Both the position numbers and the translations under genes were made by a program. From NCBI GenBank assembly GCA_945875545.1, contig CAMCKZ010000001.1:37979-101978 (forward strand): a DNA stretch of 64,000 bases, in the 5' to 3' direction. Below the pieces are notes generated by a model. It was not told the origin of the DNA. It saw nothing but the letters and a program-made list of their open reading frames with translations, and did no database searches. The stretch comes from Polyangium aurulentum (GTDB taxonomy: Bacteria > Myxococcota_A > Polyangia > Polyangiales > Polyangiaceae). The first letter of the stretch is position 1, and each line of letters begins with the position of its first letter. Positions 47,201-55,238 of this stretch are shown piece by piece.

Positions 47201-47842
47201 ACGCAAGAAGCCACGGTTGGTGGCCACAAGATTTTCTTGCGCACGGGCGAATACGAAGACGGCACCCTCGGTGAAATCTTCATCGACATGCACAAAGAAG
47301 GCGCGGCATTTCGTTCGCTCATGAACTGTTTCGCCATGAGCGTGTCGATCGGTATTCAATACGGCGTGCCGCTTGAAACCTACGTCGACCAGTTTACGTT
47401 CACGCGTTTCGAGCCCCAAGGCACCGTCGAAGGCCACCCGAACGTCAAGCTGTCCACGTCAATCGTCGATTACATGTTTCGCGTTCTCGGCGTCGAATAC
47501 CTGCGCCGCTACGACCTCGCGCACGTGCGGCCCGAAGAGACCAACACGCCTACGGCGAGCAATCTCGATGTGCCCGCGGCGGAAAAAGCCCCACATGCTC
47601 CACATGCTCCACATGCTCCACATGCTCCACATGCCGCACCGGCCCTCGCGCATACGCGGGCAGCCACGGTCCGCAGTGCAGCCATGTCCGAGACCCTCGA
47701 GCCGGTCACGTCGAGCCTTGATGCCCACCTCGACGCCATGATGGGCGACGCGCCCGTGTGCGATGGGTGTGGCCACATCACCGTGCGCAACGGCGCTTGT
47801 TACAAGTGCCTGAACTGCGGAAACTCGATGGGCTGCTCGTAG
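44279..47842 (+). CDS. nrdJ: Adenosylcobalamin-dependent (class II) ribonucleotide reductase NrdJ
   Basis: 1187 residues. Makes deoxyribonucleotides using a B12-derived radical. An N-terminal extension of about 85 residues is Lys/Ala/Ser rich with an ASKASKAS repeat and then SAPGLSAS. The barrel carries the finger-loop Cys/Glu in NASNPCSEYMFLDDTACNL and the specificity-like loop GTGSNFSAIRGR. A TSCPD-type domain (GEYEDGTLGEIFIDMHKEG, then FRSLMNCFAMSVSIG) follows a low-complexity linker. The last 25 residues form a Cys-rich zinc/redox ribbon with CDGCGH and CYKCLNCGNSMGC. ATG 44279 has GAGAGAAG upstream. NrdR boxes lie upstream. No class I genes are in the window. Confidence 0.95.
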   Translation: MADVSGNIGAFTRGTKDNGQMKASKNAHVKGRKAAKSAPDSLAPVSAKDATRAGGAKASKASKASHAAHASNDSKVAKASKLGKSKWSAPGLSASTGVAIDRHFTKVGIDPLNAVTYERRSSIITNADGSVVFKMDGAEIPTNWSQLATDIVISKYFRKAGIHGKKELGETSVRMVVGRIATTIRQAGERFSGYFASAAHAETFEAELAHILVNQIGAFNSPVWFNCGLWHSYDIDGSGGNFAWDFKREAIVETTNAYERPQCSACFIQSAPDDLMGMYDLLKSEARLFKYGSGTGSNFSAIRGRQEKLSGGGTSSGLMSFLEVFDRAAGATKSGGTTRRAAKMVCLDLDHPEIMDFIQWKVREEKKAHALIAAGYSSDFNGEAYHTISGQNSNNSVRITDDYMKAVRIGDTWQTRARTTGEVVDTLDARELWRTIAESAWGCADPGLQYDTTINAWHTCPNTGRINASNPCSEYMFLDDTACNLSSVNLIKFLVEAPDGALSFDVEGYRHACRILFIAQEILVDLSSYPTPQIALNSHDYRPLGLGYANLGSLLMQMGIPYDSDPGRAIAGALTAIMCGHAYKVSAEMAATKGPFAGFSKNREPMLRVMNMHREAAIAINRDTCPEALYRAAVQDWESAVRLGEKHGYRNAQATVLAPTGTIGLLMDCDTTGIEPDFALVKFKKLAGGGYFKIVNQSVPDALRHLGYAPHEVQEIVAYVSGTNTLLTAPHVNRRTLKEKGFTDGELAKIERAIPGVFDISLAFGAWVVGEEIFARLGISKETRSTKGWSFLEHVGFTAAQVREAGEVIIGRMMIEGAPFLRDEHLPVFDCANRCGKNGKRYLAAMAHVKMMAATQPFLSGAISKTVNLPNDATIEEVAGIYEEGWKLGLKAVALYRDGCKASQPLSTSSDEKTDANKVEAKPLAAAPAAPAAAVELLAPVPRTNAPQEPTQLALPLRRPHGLRVRLPKKRIGFTQEATVGGHKIFLRTGEYEDGTLGEIFIDMHKEGAAFRSLMNCFAMSVSIGIQYGVPLETYVDQFTFTRFEPQGTVEGHPNVKLSTSIVDYMFRVLGVEYLRRYDLAHVRPEETNTPTASNLDVPAAEKAPHAPHAPHAPHAPHAAPALAHTRAATVRSAAMSETLEPVTSSLDAHLDAMMGDAPVCDGCGHITVRNGACYKCLNCGNSMGCS
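47591..47636 (+). repeat. 9-bp tandem repeat inside nrdJ (CACATGCTC)
   Basis: Four to five copies of CACATGCTC encode a His-Ala-Pro run between the TSCPD region and the zinc ribbon of NrdJ. Length variation by slippage would keep the frame. Confidence 0.85.
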
Positions 47843-47890
47843 CGCGGCCTTGTAGTGCGGCCTTGTAGTGCGGCCTTGTAGTGCGGCCTG
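47839..47890 (+). repeat. 13-bp tandem repeat x4 containing the nrdJ stop codon
   Basis: Four units of GTAGYGCGGCCTT (last base varies), starting at 47839. The nrdJ stop TAG is in unit 1. Because the unit is 13 bases, successive TAGs fall in all three frames. The remaining 280 bases up to the next gene show no further feature. Confidence 0.85.
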
Positions 47891-48170
47891 GGTGTCGGGG
47901 GAGCACGTGCTGCCCCGATTCCCCGTCCGCGCGTCTCGTCGTCCTCCCGCGCTCGAGAGAGGTCACGGTGGGGCGCGGCGGCTAGGCGGGTCGTATTTTT
48001 CCAGGCGGCGGGCGTAACTTCCGGCGAGTCCGCGTTGGCCGGAGCACCTGCCGACGGATGCGCGTTTTTCGCCACGGCGTAGAACGCCTTCTTGCCTGGA
48101 ACGGGGCCCACGTTTCTTGCCTTTGCGCTAGCGTGTTGGGTTCGGGCGCTCTAGGTCCGGAGGTCACGCC

Positions 48171-50003
48171 ATGAAGATCGCCTGTGATTCCTGCGGTGCA
48201 AAATACACCATCGCCGACGAAAAAGTCGCCGGTAAAACCGTCAAGATTCGCTGCAAAAAATGCGGTGCCACGATGGTCATCGACGGCCACGCCGCCGCCG
48301 GGAGCGCGGTTAAATCTTCGATGCCTCCCGGGGCCGCGACGGAGGCGGCACCGGGCTGGATGTTGCACACCGGCGAGGGCGATCAGGAGACAGCGACCGT
48401 CGCTCAGATCGTGGAGCGGTACCGCGATGGCCGCATCGATGGGTCCACGTACGTCTGGCGCGATGGCATGGCCGACTGGAAGGCCCTCCGGGATGTTGCG
48501 GAGCTATTTGCCGTATGTGTTTCGGCTGTGTCACATGCTGGGGCTGTATCACCTGCGGCTGTATCAGCCGGGGCACCCGTTCCGCGGGCCTCAAGACCCG
48601 TGGAGTCGGCCCGGCGCGCATCCTCGCCGCCCACGAGCATGCCCATCGATTCCATCCTTCCGGGCCACGACGACGCGACCTCCGCGGTCGGTGTCGCGAT
48701 GCCCGCGGCCTCGCCGCCCCGCGATGAACCCGCCGCGCGAGGGGTCGCAGCCCGGGCCAAGGGTCCGTCCGCAAAAGGCGCGTTGACCGACGTCCTCGCA
48801 GCGAGTGCCACGGCCTCCACGGCACCCCAACCCATGGGCGCGCCGACGGGCCAGCGCAACGATAATAGCGTGCTTTTTTCCCTCGCATCGCTCTCGGGCC
48901 CCGGCGCTGGCGCGGAGCCACCATCGGGATCGGGCAGCGACCAATCGGGTCTCATCGACATGCGCGCTCTCGCGCAGCTCGCGCCGAAACCCGACGCGAA
49001 AAAAGGTCAAAAGCTCGACGACATCATGAACCTCTCGAGCGGCGGCCTGTTCGGCGGCGGTGCCGTCTCGCCGGTGATGACGCAAACGTATCAAGCGGTG
49101 CAAATGCAGGGCGCAGCGGGGCCGCAGTCCGGGGTGTCGCGCAGCGTGTTGGCGATGGCGATGGTGGGCGGTATTGCCCTCGTAGCGGCGGCGGCAGGAG
49201 GGGTCTTTCTGGCCCTCAAGAAGTCGCCCGCGAGCGACACGCCGAGTTCCATGGCCGTCGGGGCGTCCGATCAGGCCGCGGCCGGAGCCGCACTGCCGGC
49301 GCTTGAACAGGCGATGCCCGTTCCGCTCAACGCACCGTCCGCAGGCCCCGTAGGCCCCGCAGGCGCGGCATCGTCCGCGCCGTCCGGCACCGATCCCTCG
49401 ACCGCGTTGGCGGCGGAAAAAGCCGCAGCGGGTTTCAAGGCCAAGGGCCACACCTTCCCCAACGCGCCTCCCGCGGCGGCAACCGCCGCAATTGGCGCGG
49501 TAAAACCCGCGGGTCCAGGCAAACACGGCGCTTCGAGTGCGGCGGTTGCGGCCGCGCTTTTTGGCCCCGGCGGGGCGGCATCGAAGCCGGTTCCCGCCGC
49601 CCCATCGCCGCCAGCTGCGCCCTCAAGGCCCGTGACCGCGTCTTCTTTGGAAAGCGCAATGGGTGCCGCAACACGGCCATCGGGGCCCGCTGCACAGGCA
49701 CCCAGGGCCGCCGCGGCACCTTCCGCGAGTGGGGCCGCCTTCGATCGTGGGGCCGCCGCCGCGGAACTTCGTCGCGTGACCGACGGCGTGGCTTCGTGCC
49801 GCAAGTCCAATGGGCCCACCGGAGACGGCCACGTCACGGTCACGTTCCGCACCGATGGCACCGTTGATCACGTCGAGGTCGACAGGCCTCCCTACCAAGG
49901 TTCGCCCGTCGGCGCCTGCGTGGCCTCCAAGTACAAGCTGGCCCGCGTTCCGGCCTTTGGCGGCACGCCCATTACCGTGGGCAAAAGCTTCTCCATCGAC
50001 TGA
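48171..50003 (+). CDS. Zinc-ribbon (MJ0042)/GYF-domain membrane protein, AgmX-like
   Basis: 610 residues. Residues 1-40 are an MJ0042-type zinc ribbon (CDSCGAKYTIADEKV, then IRCKKCGATMVI). Residues about 60-115 match GYF_2 (MLHTGEGDQ, then VERYRDGRIDGSTYVWRDGM). A long Ala/Pro/Ser-rich region follows, with one membrane helix at about 325-350 (MAMVGGIALVAAAAGGVFLA). The C-terminal block (about 525-610, e.g. VASCRKSNGPTGDGHVTVTF) resembles the AgmX/TonB-like C-terminus seen in motility-linked myxobacterial proteins. ATG 48171 follows GGAGG. The AgmX link is a family-level resemblance. Confidence 0.75.
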   Translation: MKIACDSCGAKYTIADEKVAGKTVKIRCKKCGATMVIDGHAAAGSAVKSSMPPGAATEAAPGWMLHTGEGDQETATVAQIVERYRDGRIDGSTYVWRDGMADWKALRDVAELFAVCVSAVSHAGAVSPAAVSAGAPVPRASRPVESARRASSPPTSMPIDSILPGHDDATSAVGVAMPAASPPRDEPAARGVAARAKGPSAKGALTDVLAASATASTAPQPMGAPTGQRNDNSVLFSLASLSGPGAGAEPPSGSGSDQSGLIDMRALAQLAPKPDAKKGQKLDDIMNLSSGGLFGGGAVSPVMTQTYQAVQMQGAAGPQSGVSRSVLAMAMVGGIALVAAAAGGVFLALKKSPASDTPSSMAVGASDQAAAGAALPALEQAMPVPLNAPSAGPVGPAGAASSAPSGTDPSTALAAEKAAAGFKAKGHTFPNAPPAAATAAIGAVKPAGPGKHGASSAAVAAALFGPGGAASKPVPAAPSPPAAPSRPVTASSLESAMGAATRPSGPAAQAPRAAAAPSASGAAFDRGAAAAELRRVTDGVASCRKSNGPTGDGHVTVTFRTDGTVDHVEVDRPPYQGSPVGACVASKYKLARVPAFGGTPITVGKSFSID

Positions 50004-50089
50004 CAGGTGCGGGGCATCTTTCTCCTCATCGGTTTCGGCGCGGTCTTTCTTTTGGGAGCCCGCGTGGGGTTTGCGCTGCGCGGAAGGCG

Positions 50090-51217
50090 ATGATGTATTC
50101 TGCACGGAGTCTCGCGACCGTGCTCGGGACGGTGCTCGCGGCAATGGCGGGGCGTGTCGCGTTCGCTGCGTCCCCAGGCGGCGAGAGTCAAACCTCAGCA
50201 TGTGAGCAAATTTCCTGGGAATTAGGCGACGTCCTCCGCGAGCTCCTGGAGCAGCGGGTGGGGGCAAGCGGCGTCCTCGCACCGGGTGATTTGGAGGTCG
50301 CGCTGCGGCGACGGCAGCTGCCCTTTGTCAACCCGGTGTTCCGCTACGCGCCCGGCGGCGGCGAGCTTGCACCGGAATCGCCCGGCGATGGCGAACGCTC
50401 AAGTACGTGTAGAGTGCACGCAGATCCCAACGATCACCATGGGAGCGCGGCGTTCCGTGTCGAAGCGCCGGTGCGCGTATTTTCCGTCGAGCCATCGCGT
50501 GGCCGCTGGCGTGTGGCGATTACGGCTCCTTCGCGAGCATTTGAATCGCCCGCGGAATTGGTGTTCGGCGGCGTGACGGGCCTCGCGCAGCGCTACGCGG
50601 TGAGCTTCGTTGGCGACCGCGCGGAGCTCGTGATTCCGAGGCCCCGCGATTCGTCCGGATCGCCCGGCGGGCCCGAGGCGCTGGAATCACTGGTCTTTCA
50701 GCTCGTCGCGGTGACAGAAAAAAGTGGTCCCGAGGTGGTCGCGGAACTCTGGCCGGGCCACGTCGATTTCATTGCCGCGGCACGGCAAAGCCAGGCCCAC
50801 CGCGAGGCTGTGGCGTATGCCGAGCGTGCCCCCGAAACGTCGAGCGACGGATTTCTGGTGTCGTCGCTGAATGCGCGCCGAAAAAATCTCGCGCGGCCGC
50901 CGCTCGTCTTGAGCGCCGCGCTCGGCCAGGTGGCGCGTCAAACGCTGGACGACGCATTGCTCGCGGGCCGACTCGCGCACCGAACGACCGCGGGCCTCGT
51001 GGGCGATCGCTTGCGGGCAGCGGGTTTTCGTCGGCGCCTGTCCGGCGAACTTCTTGCGCGGGTCGCGAAGGGTGCGCTGGCGGCCAGCAAGTTTTACGGG
51101 AGTCCTGCGCACCGCGCCGTGCTGTCGGATGCAAGTTTCGACGACGTCGGCGTCGCGTCCGCGCCGGGCCCCGACGGACTCGACTGGGTCGTGGTGCTCT
51201 TGGCCACGCGCCACTGA
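50090..51217 (+). CDS. Secreted CAP/SCP-like domain protein
   Basis: 375 residues with a signal peptide (ATVLGTVLAAMAGRVAFA). The N-terminal half is a beta-rich domain of unknown type. The C-terminal about 130 residues follow the CAP plan: LNARRKNLARPPLVLSAALG, then LAHRTTAGLVGDRLRAAGF, and the end GSPAHRAVLSDASFDDVGVA. The His/Glu set of active CAP proteins is partly present. Two ATGs lie in tandem (50090, 50093); the second has the better spacing from GGAAGG. The palindrome TGTATTCTGCA at 50094 lies inside the first codons. Confidence 0.75.
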   Translation: MMYSARSLATVLGTVLAAMAGRVAFAASPGGESQTSACEQISWELGDVLRELLEQRVGASGVLAPGDLEVALRRRQLPFVNPVFRYAPGGGELAPESPGDGERSSTCRVHADPNDHHGSAAFRVEAPVRVFSVEPSRGRWRVAITAPSRAFESPAELVFGGVTGLAQRYAVSFVGDRAELVIPRPRDSSGSPGGPEALESLVFQLVAVTEKSGPEVVAELWPGHVDFIAAARQSQAHREAVAYAERAPETSSDGFLVSSLNARRKNLARPPLVLSAALGQVARQTLDDALLAGRLAHRTTAGLVGDRLRAAGFRRRLSGELLARVAKGALAASKFYGSPAHRAVLSDASFDDVGVASAPGPDGLDWVVVLLATRH

Positions 51218-51249
51218 CGCATCCGTAACATATACGTAAGGCATCCATA

Positions 51250-51270
51250 CAACGTACGTTGGTGTACTAT
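51250..51270 (+). promoter_or_regulatory. Palindrome and -10-like site upstream of gdhA
   Basis: CAACGTACGTTG (51250-51261) is a perfect 12-bp palindrome, followed by TACTAT (51265-51270) as a -10 candidate. It suggests an operator over the promoter region. No -35 match is clear. Nothing else stands out in the 275-base gap, apart from the ribosome site GGGAG before the ATG at 51493. Confidence 0.4.
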
Positions 51271-51492
51271 CGTGTGTGCACGGGCGGCGTAAACCACGCG
51301 CTGCGGCTGAAAATGCAGCGCATTGCGTCAGATAGTTTCGATTGTTTCCAGGAAAATCTCCTTGCGTTTGGGGGCGAAGGCGGCCAACAACGCCGACGAT
51401 ACGGTGCCGTGCGGTTCGCACAACGGAATGATTCCTGGCGGTCGCAAAGCACGCACACACCCCTTTTTGGGGGCTTCCAGGGAGCGCGTACG

Positions 51493-52764
51493 ATGGCCTC
51501 GCAGCACAAGGAATACGACTTCTACAAAGTGGTCCAAGACTACGTCGACCGAGCCGCCAAGCTCGTCGATCTTTCCCCTGCCGTTCGCACCATCCTCGGC
51601 CAGCCCAAGAACGAGCTCATCGTCAACTTCCCCGTCGTGATGGACACCGGCGAAGTACGACTCTTCAAGGGGTACCGTGTGCAGCACAACAACATCCTCG
51701 GCCCATACAAGGGCGGAATGCGCTTTCACCCGCAGGTTTCCCTCGACGACGTGAAGGCGCTCGCGGCGATGATGACCTGGAAAAGCGCGCTGATGCGTCT
51801 GCCTTTCGGCGGCGGCAAAGGCGGCATCAAGTTCGATCCGCAGAGCGTGAGCCACAGCGAACTCAAAAAGATCACGCGCCGATTCACCCACGCCCTCGGC
51901 GACAACATCGGCCCCGAATACGACATCCCCGCGCCCGATGTCGGCACCAACGGCAAGATCATGGGCTGGATGATGGACACCTACTCGAACATGGTCGGGT
52001 CGCGCGACAAGCAGTCCGTGAAGGGTGTTGTCACGGGCAAAACCATCGCTTGCGGCGGCACGCTCGGGCGTGAAAAGGCCACCGCGCAGGGCATGGTTTT
52101 TTGCATGATCGAGTGGGCAAAAGAAAAGAACTTCAAGTTCGAGGGCTCCACGATGACGGTGCAGGGCTTCGGCAACGTGGGCTCGCACCTAGGCGTTCTC
52201 CTCGCGAAACTCGGCGTCTCCACCATCGCCGTGGGCGACCACTCGGGCTACCTCTCGAACCCCGAGGGCTTCAACGCGCACAAACTCCAAGAGTGGGTGA
52301 AGGCCAACGGCAGCATCGCGGGCTACCCGGGCGGCAAGCCCATTACCCGCGAAGAGTTCTTCGCCACCAAGGCTGATATCTTCGCCCCGTGCGCGTTGGA
52401 AAACCAAATCGGCGAAGGTGAAGGCCAAGCCATCAACGCGAAAATTGTCGTCGAAGGTGCCAACGGTCCAACGAGTCCTGCCGGCGAACGCGTGCTGCTT
52501 GATCGCGGCATCGACATCATCCCCGACATCCTCGCCAACTCGGGCGGCGTCACCGTCAGCTACTACGAGTGGGTTCAGAACAAGCGCAGCGAGTCCTGGA
52601 CGGAAGAAGAAGTCGACGATCGCCTGGAACAAGCCATGAAACGCGCGTACCGAGAGGTCTCTGATTTCGCGCGATCCAAGGCATGCGACATGCGCATGGC
52701 GGCTTACGGAATCGCGCTTCAGCGCATCGAGGCCGTCTACCAAGAGCGCGAGATTTTCCCGTAA
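51493..52764 (+). CDS. gdhA: Glutamate dehydrogenase
   Basis: 423 residues, the length of hexameric NAD(P)-GDH. It interconverts glutamate and 2-oxoglutarate plus ammonia. Motifs: RVQHNNILGPYKGGMRFHP, the catalytic Lys region FGGGKGGIKFDP, DIPAPDVGT and the Rossmann core TVQGFGNVGSHLGVLLAKLG. The Rossmann motif GFGNVG is followed by a VGD acidic position, which is usual for NAD-preferring enzymes, so a catabolic role is possible; cofactor preference is inference. ATG 51493 with GGGAG nine bases upstream. A clear terminator follows. Confidence 0.95.
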   Translation: MASQHKEYDFYKVVQDYVDRAAKLVDLSPAVRTILGQPKNELIVNFPVVMDTGEVRLFKGYRVQHNNILGPYKGGMRFHPQVSLDDVKALAAMMTWKSALMRLPFGGGKGGIKFDPQSVSHSELKKITRRFTHALGDNIGPEYDIPAPDVGTNGKIMGWMMDTYSNMVGSRDKQSVKGVVTGKTIACGGTLGREKATAQGMVFCMIEWAKEKNFKFEGSTMTVQGFGNVGSHLGVLLAKLGVSTIAVGDHSGYLSNPEGFNAHKLQEWVKANGSIAGYPGGKPITREEFFATKADIFAPCALENQIGEGEGQAINAKIVVEGANGPTSPAGERVLLDRGIDIIPDILANSGGVTVSYYEWVQNKRSESWTEEEVDDRLEQAMKRAYREVSDFARSKACDMRMAAYGIALQRIEAVYQEREIFP

Positions 52765-52832
52765 TACATGGCGTATGCTGCGTTAATACGCGGTATTGTC
52801 TAGCTGCTTGACGACGCGTTCAAGCGCGACAA

Positions 52833-52861
52833 GGTCCGGGGGAAACCTCGGGCCTTTTTTT
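52833..52861 (+). terminator. Intrinsic terminator of gdhA
   Basis: GGTCCGGG (52833-52840) pairs with CTCGGGCC (52847-52854) around a six-base loop, with two wobble pairs, followed by seven T (52855-52861). It lies 68 bases after the gdhA stop and just before the end of the convergent Nudix gene. Confidence 0.8.
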
Positions 52862-52866
52862 GCGGA

Positions 52867-53736
52867 CTATTTCTGTTGCGCGGCCTTCGTCGCGGGCTCG
52901 ACGGGCGTCCACCGTTGACCATCGTAGTAGAACGGCTCGGCGCGTTGACCATCGAGACCGGGGCGCACGTCCGGAGAAAATTCCGATACCCAGCCTGCCC
53001 CTGCGGGGCCCTCCGTGGCCGCCGCGGCGCGCACCATGGGAGAGTTCACCGGTGGCCAGTGCACAGCGAGTGCGGCGCGAAGTTTGGCGAGGGTATCGAA
53101 CGCAGAAAGCTCCACGAGGGTGCGAAAAGTTGGCGGCACGAGCGGAAGGGTTTCCAAGCGAAATTCCTCGAGGGCAGCCGTTGGGGTCAGCCACCTATGC
53201 GCAAGAAGTTCGTCGCCATCGGCCCGCGCCACAAGCCCCGCGGGCACCTCGGTGACGAGAAAAAACGTATCGAATCTGCGCCGCTCAATCCGCGGTGGAA
53301 GCCATCGCGAGAGCGCCCAAATCGGGCCGGACGGCGGCTCAAAAATAAACGCGCCACCCCGCGCGGACTGCCACTCGGCCACGGTGAGCGTGCGCGCCAA
53401 GGGCCCGGGCCGAACGATGGCGGCCTCCTCCGCAAGCTCGCGGAGGGCACCGACCACCAGAGCCGATGCTCTTACAGTGGTTATCCCAAATCTGTCTGCT
53501 ATACATACAACAGATGCGTCTAAATCGTATAAAGTATGTGCATCGTCTTCGTCGACGCATCCCCCAGGAAATACCCAGAGGCCCCGCGCAAAGGCCCCGC
53601 GCCCGCGCTCCGATAAAAGCACTTCGTAAGCGCCGTCTAGGTTCGCGACGGGTCTGGCCACAACGACGGTCACGGCCAGCCGCGAGGGTGGCTCGCTTTC
53701 GCCCGCGAGGAGCGATGATGCGTCGACGGGGTTCAT
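52867..53736 (-). CDS. Nudix hydrolase with split Nudix box
   Basis: 289 residues from ATG 53736. The Nudix signature is present in two pieces: GLWVFPGGCVDEDD and, about 35 residues later, GALRELAEEAAIV. The inserted segment between the Gly and the REUxEE helix resembles the long-box Nudix group (NUDT19-like). Its substrate may be a CoA derivative or nucleotide diphosphate; this cannot be told from sequence. Last gene of the riboflavin operon string, with its start overlapping the previous stop. The extra C-terminal part ends in a WTPVEPATKAA tail. Confidence 0.85.
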   Translation of the reverse strand: MNPVDASSLLAGESEPPSRLAVTVVVARPVANLDGAYEVLLSERGRGAFARGLWVFPGGCVDEDDAHTLYDLDASVVCIADRFGITTVRASALVVGALRELAEEAAIVRPGPLARTLTVAEWQSARGGAFIFEPPSGPIWALSRWLPPRIERRRFDTFFLVTEVPAGLVARADGDELLAHRWLTPTAALEEFRLETLPLVPPTFRTLVELSAFDTLAKLRAALAVHWPPVNSPMVRAAAATEGPAGAGWVSEFSPDVRPGLDGQRAEPFYYDGQRWTPVEPATKAAQQK

Positions 53737-54314
53737 GGAGAGCCGTCCCGGGTGCCGCCCGCATCGTTGCCGCCGATGAACACGATGGGAAAAGAAAATG
53801 GCTCGCTCTTTCCGACGAGTCGGCGCTCCGCACGAAGCACCAAACCGCGGATGGCGTCGAGGCGCGCCGCGCTGCCCACGAGGCACAAACGCGCGGTTGA
53901 AAAATGCTTGAGGAGGGGCGCAAGCCAGCGTTCCGCTGCGTTATCTTCTTCGGCGAGGCGCGATGGCCACGAGGTCAGTACGCGGTACGGCTTGGCCTCG
54001 AGGTGATCGAGGGCGTCGTCGAGGGCGACTGAACTGCGGTTCAAGGCAGCTTCAACCGGCCCCACGCCGCCGCCGACGACGAGAAGCTGTGCACCGGCCA
54101 GAGCCGCGCTCTCGAGCCGCCGCACGGAGCCTGGGTCGGACATTGAGTCGTCGGCGACGAAGGCCTTGCTCAGCGCCCCGCCGGTTCGCCAATCGACGAG
54201 GGACGCGAGGCCTCGCGGGGGCTTTTCGTCGGCGTAGATCCAGCAAAGAATCAGCACCGATTCATCGATGCCATCGAGCACCGCAATCTCGTCTTCGACG
54301 GCGTCGACGATCAC
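53733..54314 (-). CDS. Protein resembling the M17 aminopeptidase N-terminal (macro-like) domain, no catalytic domain
   Basis: 193 residues. The segment VLILCWIYADEKPPRGLASL, then VDWRTGGALSKAF, and later LLVVGGGVGP, matches the N-terminal domain seen in leucyl aminopeptidases, but the metal-binding catalytic half is missing. The GTG start at 54314 lies just after the nusB stop, and its own stop overlaps the Nudix start. A regulatory or binding role is a guess; no enzyme activity is visible. Confidence 0.6.
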   Translation of the reverse strand: MIVDAVEDEIAVLDGIDESVLILCWIYADEKPPRGLASLVDWRTGGALSKAFVADDSMSDPGSVRRLESAALAGAQLLVVGGGVGPVEAALNRSSVALDDALDHLEAKPYRVLTSWPSRLAEEDNAAERWLAPLLKHFSTARLCLVGSAARLDAIRGLVLRAERRLVGKSEPFSFPIVFIGGNDAGGTRDGSP

Positions 54315-54317
54315 CGT

Positions 54318-54746
54318 TCAGACCTGCCGATCGTGATCGATTCGGTTCAATAGGATCGCCACACGATCGAGGACTCCATTCACAAATGGGCCCGAGTTTT
54401 CGCCCCCAAACTGCTTCGCCAATTCAACCGCCTCGTCGAGAATGACTGCCCGCGGAATCGCCATCTCCACGAGCAACTCGTAAGCCCCCATGCGCAGCAC
54501 GTTTCGGTCCACCGGGGTCATTCGCTCCAAACGCCAATTGGCCGAGGCCTTCGTGATGAGTGCATCGATCTCGGCACGTCGACCCGCAACGCCGTGAACG
54601 AGCGCGTCGGCGTAGGATCGGCCCTCGGGATCGGCCTCGAAATTGCGCCAAAATGCGGCCACCGCGTCGTCGGCTTCGAGGCGACCGAGCTCGGCTTGAA
54701 ACAGCATTTGAAGCGCGGCCTGGCGCCCTGCGTGACGTGCGCCCAT
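54318..54746 (-). CDS. nusB: Transcription antitermination factor NusB
   Basis: 142 residues from ATG 54746. Binds boxA RNA with NusE for rRNA antitermination. The all-helical fold is shown by ARHAGRQAALQMLFQAELG at the start (Arg-rich RNA site), then MTPVDRNVLRMGAYELL and PRAVILDEAVELAKQFG, which are typical. It directly follows ribH with nearly touching ends, the common ribH-nusB arrangement of bacteria. Confidence 0.95.
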   Translation of the reverse strand: MGARHAGRQAALQMLFQAELGRLEADDAVAAFWRNFEADPEGRSYADALVHGVAGRRAEIDALITKASANWRLERMTPVDRNVLRMGAYELLVEMAIPRAVILDEAVELAKQFGGENSGPFVNGVLDRVAILLNRIDHDRQV

Positions 54747-54747
54747 G

Positions 54748-55227
54748 TCAGAGCCCCGCTTGCGTGAGAGCTGCGCCGAGCGACACAACTTCGATGACGC
54801 TGGCGGCCGCCTCCCACCCCTTGTTGCCTGCTTTTGTGCCCGCGCGCTCGATGGCTTGCTCAATCGAATCGACGGTCAGAACGCCGAAAGCCGCGGGCAC
54901 TCCGGAAGCCATCGACGCTGTCGCGATGCCCTTGGTGACCTCGCCAGCGACGTAGTCGAAGTGCGGCGTGGAGCCGCGAATAACGGCGCCCACACAGACG
55001 ATGCCCGCGTACTTCGTGGAGCGGGCGAGACGTTGCACAATGAGCGGTATTTCCCACGCGCCGGGCACGCGAATGAGATCGATGAGATCGCTCTCGGCGC
55101 CGTGCCGGACGAGGCAATCGACGGCCCCTTCGACGAGCCGGTCGACGATGAAGTGATTGAACCGGCTCGCAACGATGGCGAAGCGGGTGCCGGCGGGAAC
55201 AATGAGGGTGCCTTCAAGCGTGCGCAT
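54748..55227 (-). CDS. ribH: 6,7-dimethyl-8-ribityllumazine synthase RibH
   Basis: 159 residues from ATG 55227; a TTG at 55242 that overlaps the ribBA stop is the alternative. Penultimate step of riboflavin synthesis. Family blocks [44 protein letters not shown] and [19 protein letters not shown] cover the active site, including the His in PHFDYV. It lies between ribBA and nusB. Confidence 0.95.
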   Translation of the reverse strand: MRTLEGTLIVPAGTRFAIVASRFNHFIVDRLVEGAVDCLVRHGAESDLIDLIRVPGAWEIPLIVQRLARSTKYAGIVCVGAVIRGSTPHFDYVAGEVTKGIATASMASGVPAAFGVLTVDSIEQAIERAGTKAGNKGWEAAASVIEVVSLGAALTQAGL

Positions 55228-55238
55228 GTCGTATTTCT

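Noticed and set aside
47591..47636. Repeat with regular period as a CRISPR array
   Set aside because: Uninterrupted 9-bp coding repeat without spacers; encodes a His-Ala-Pro run in NrdJ.
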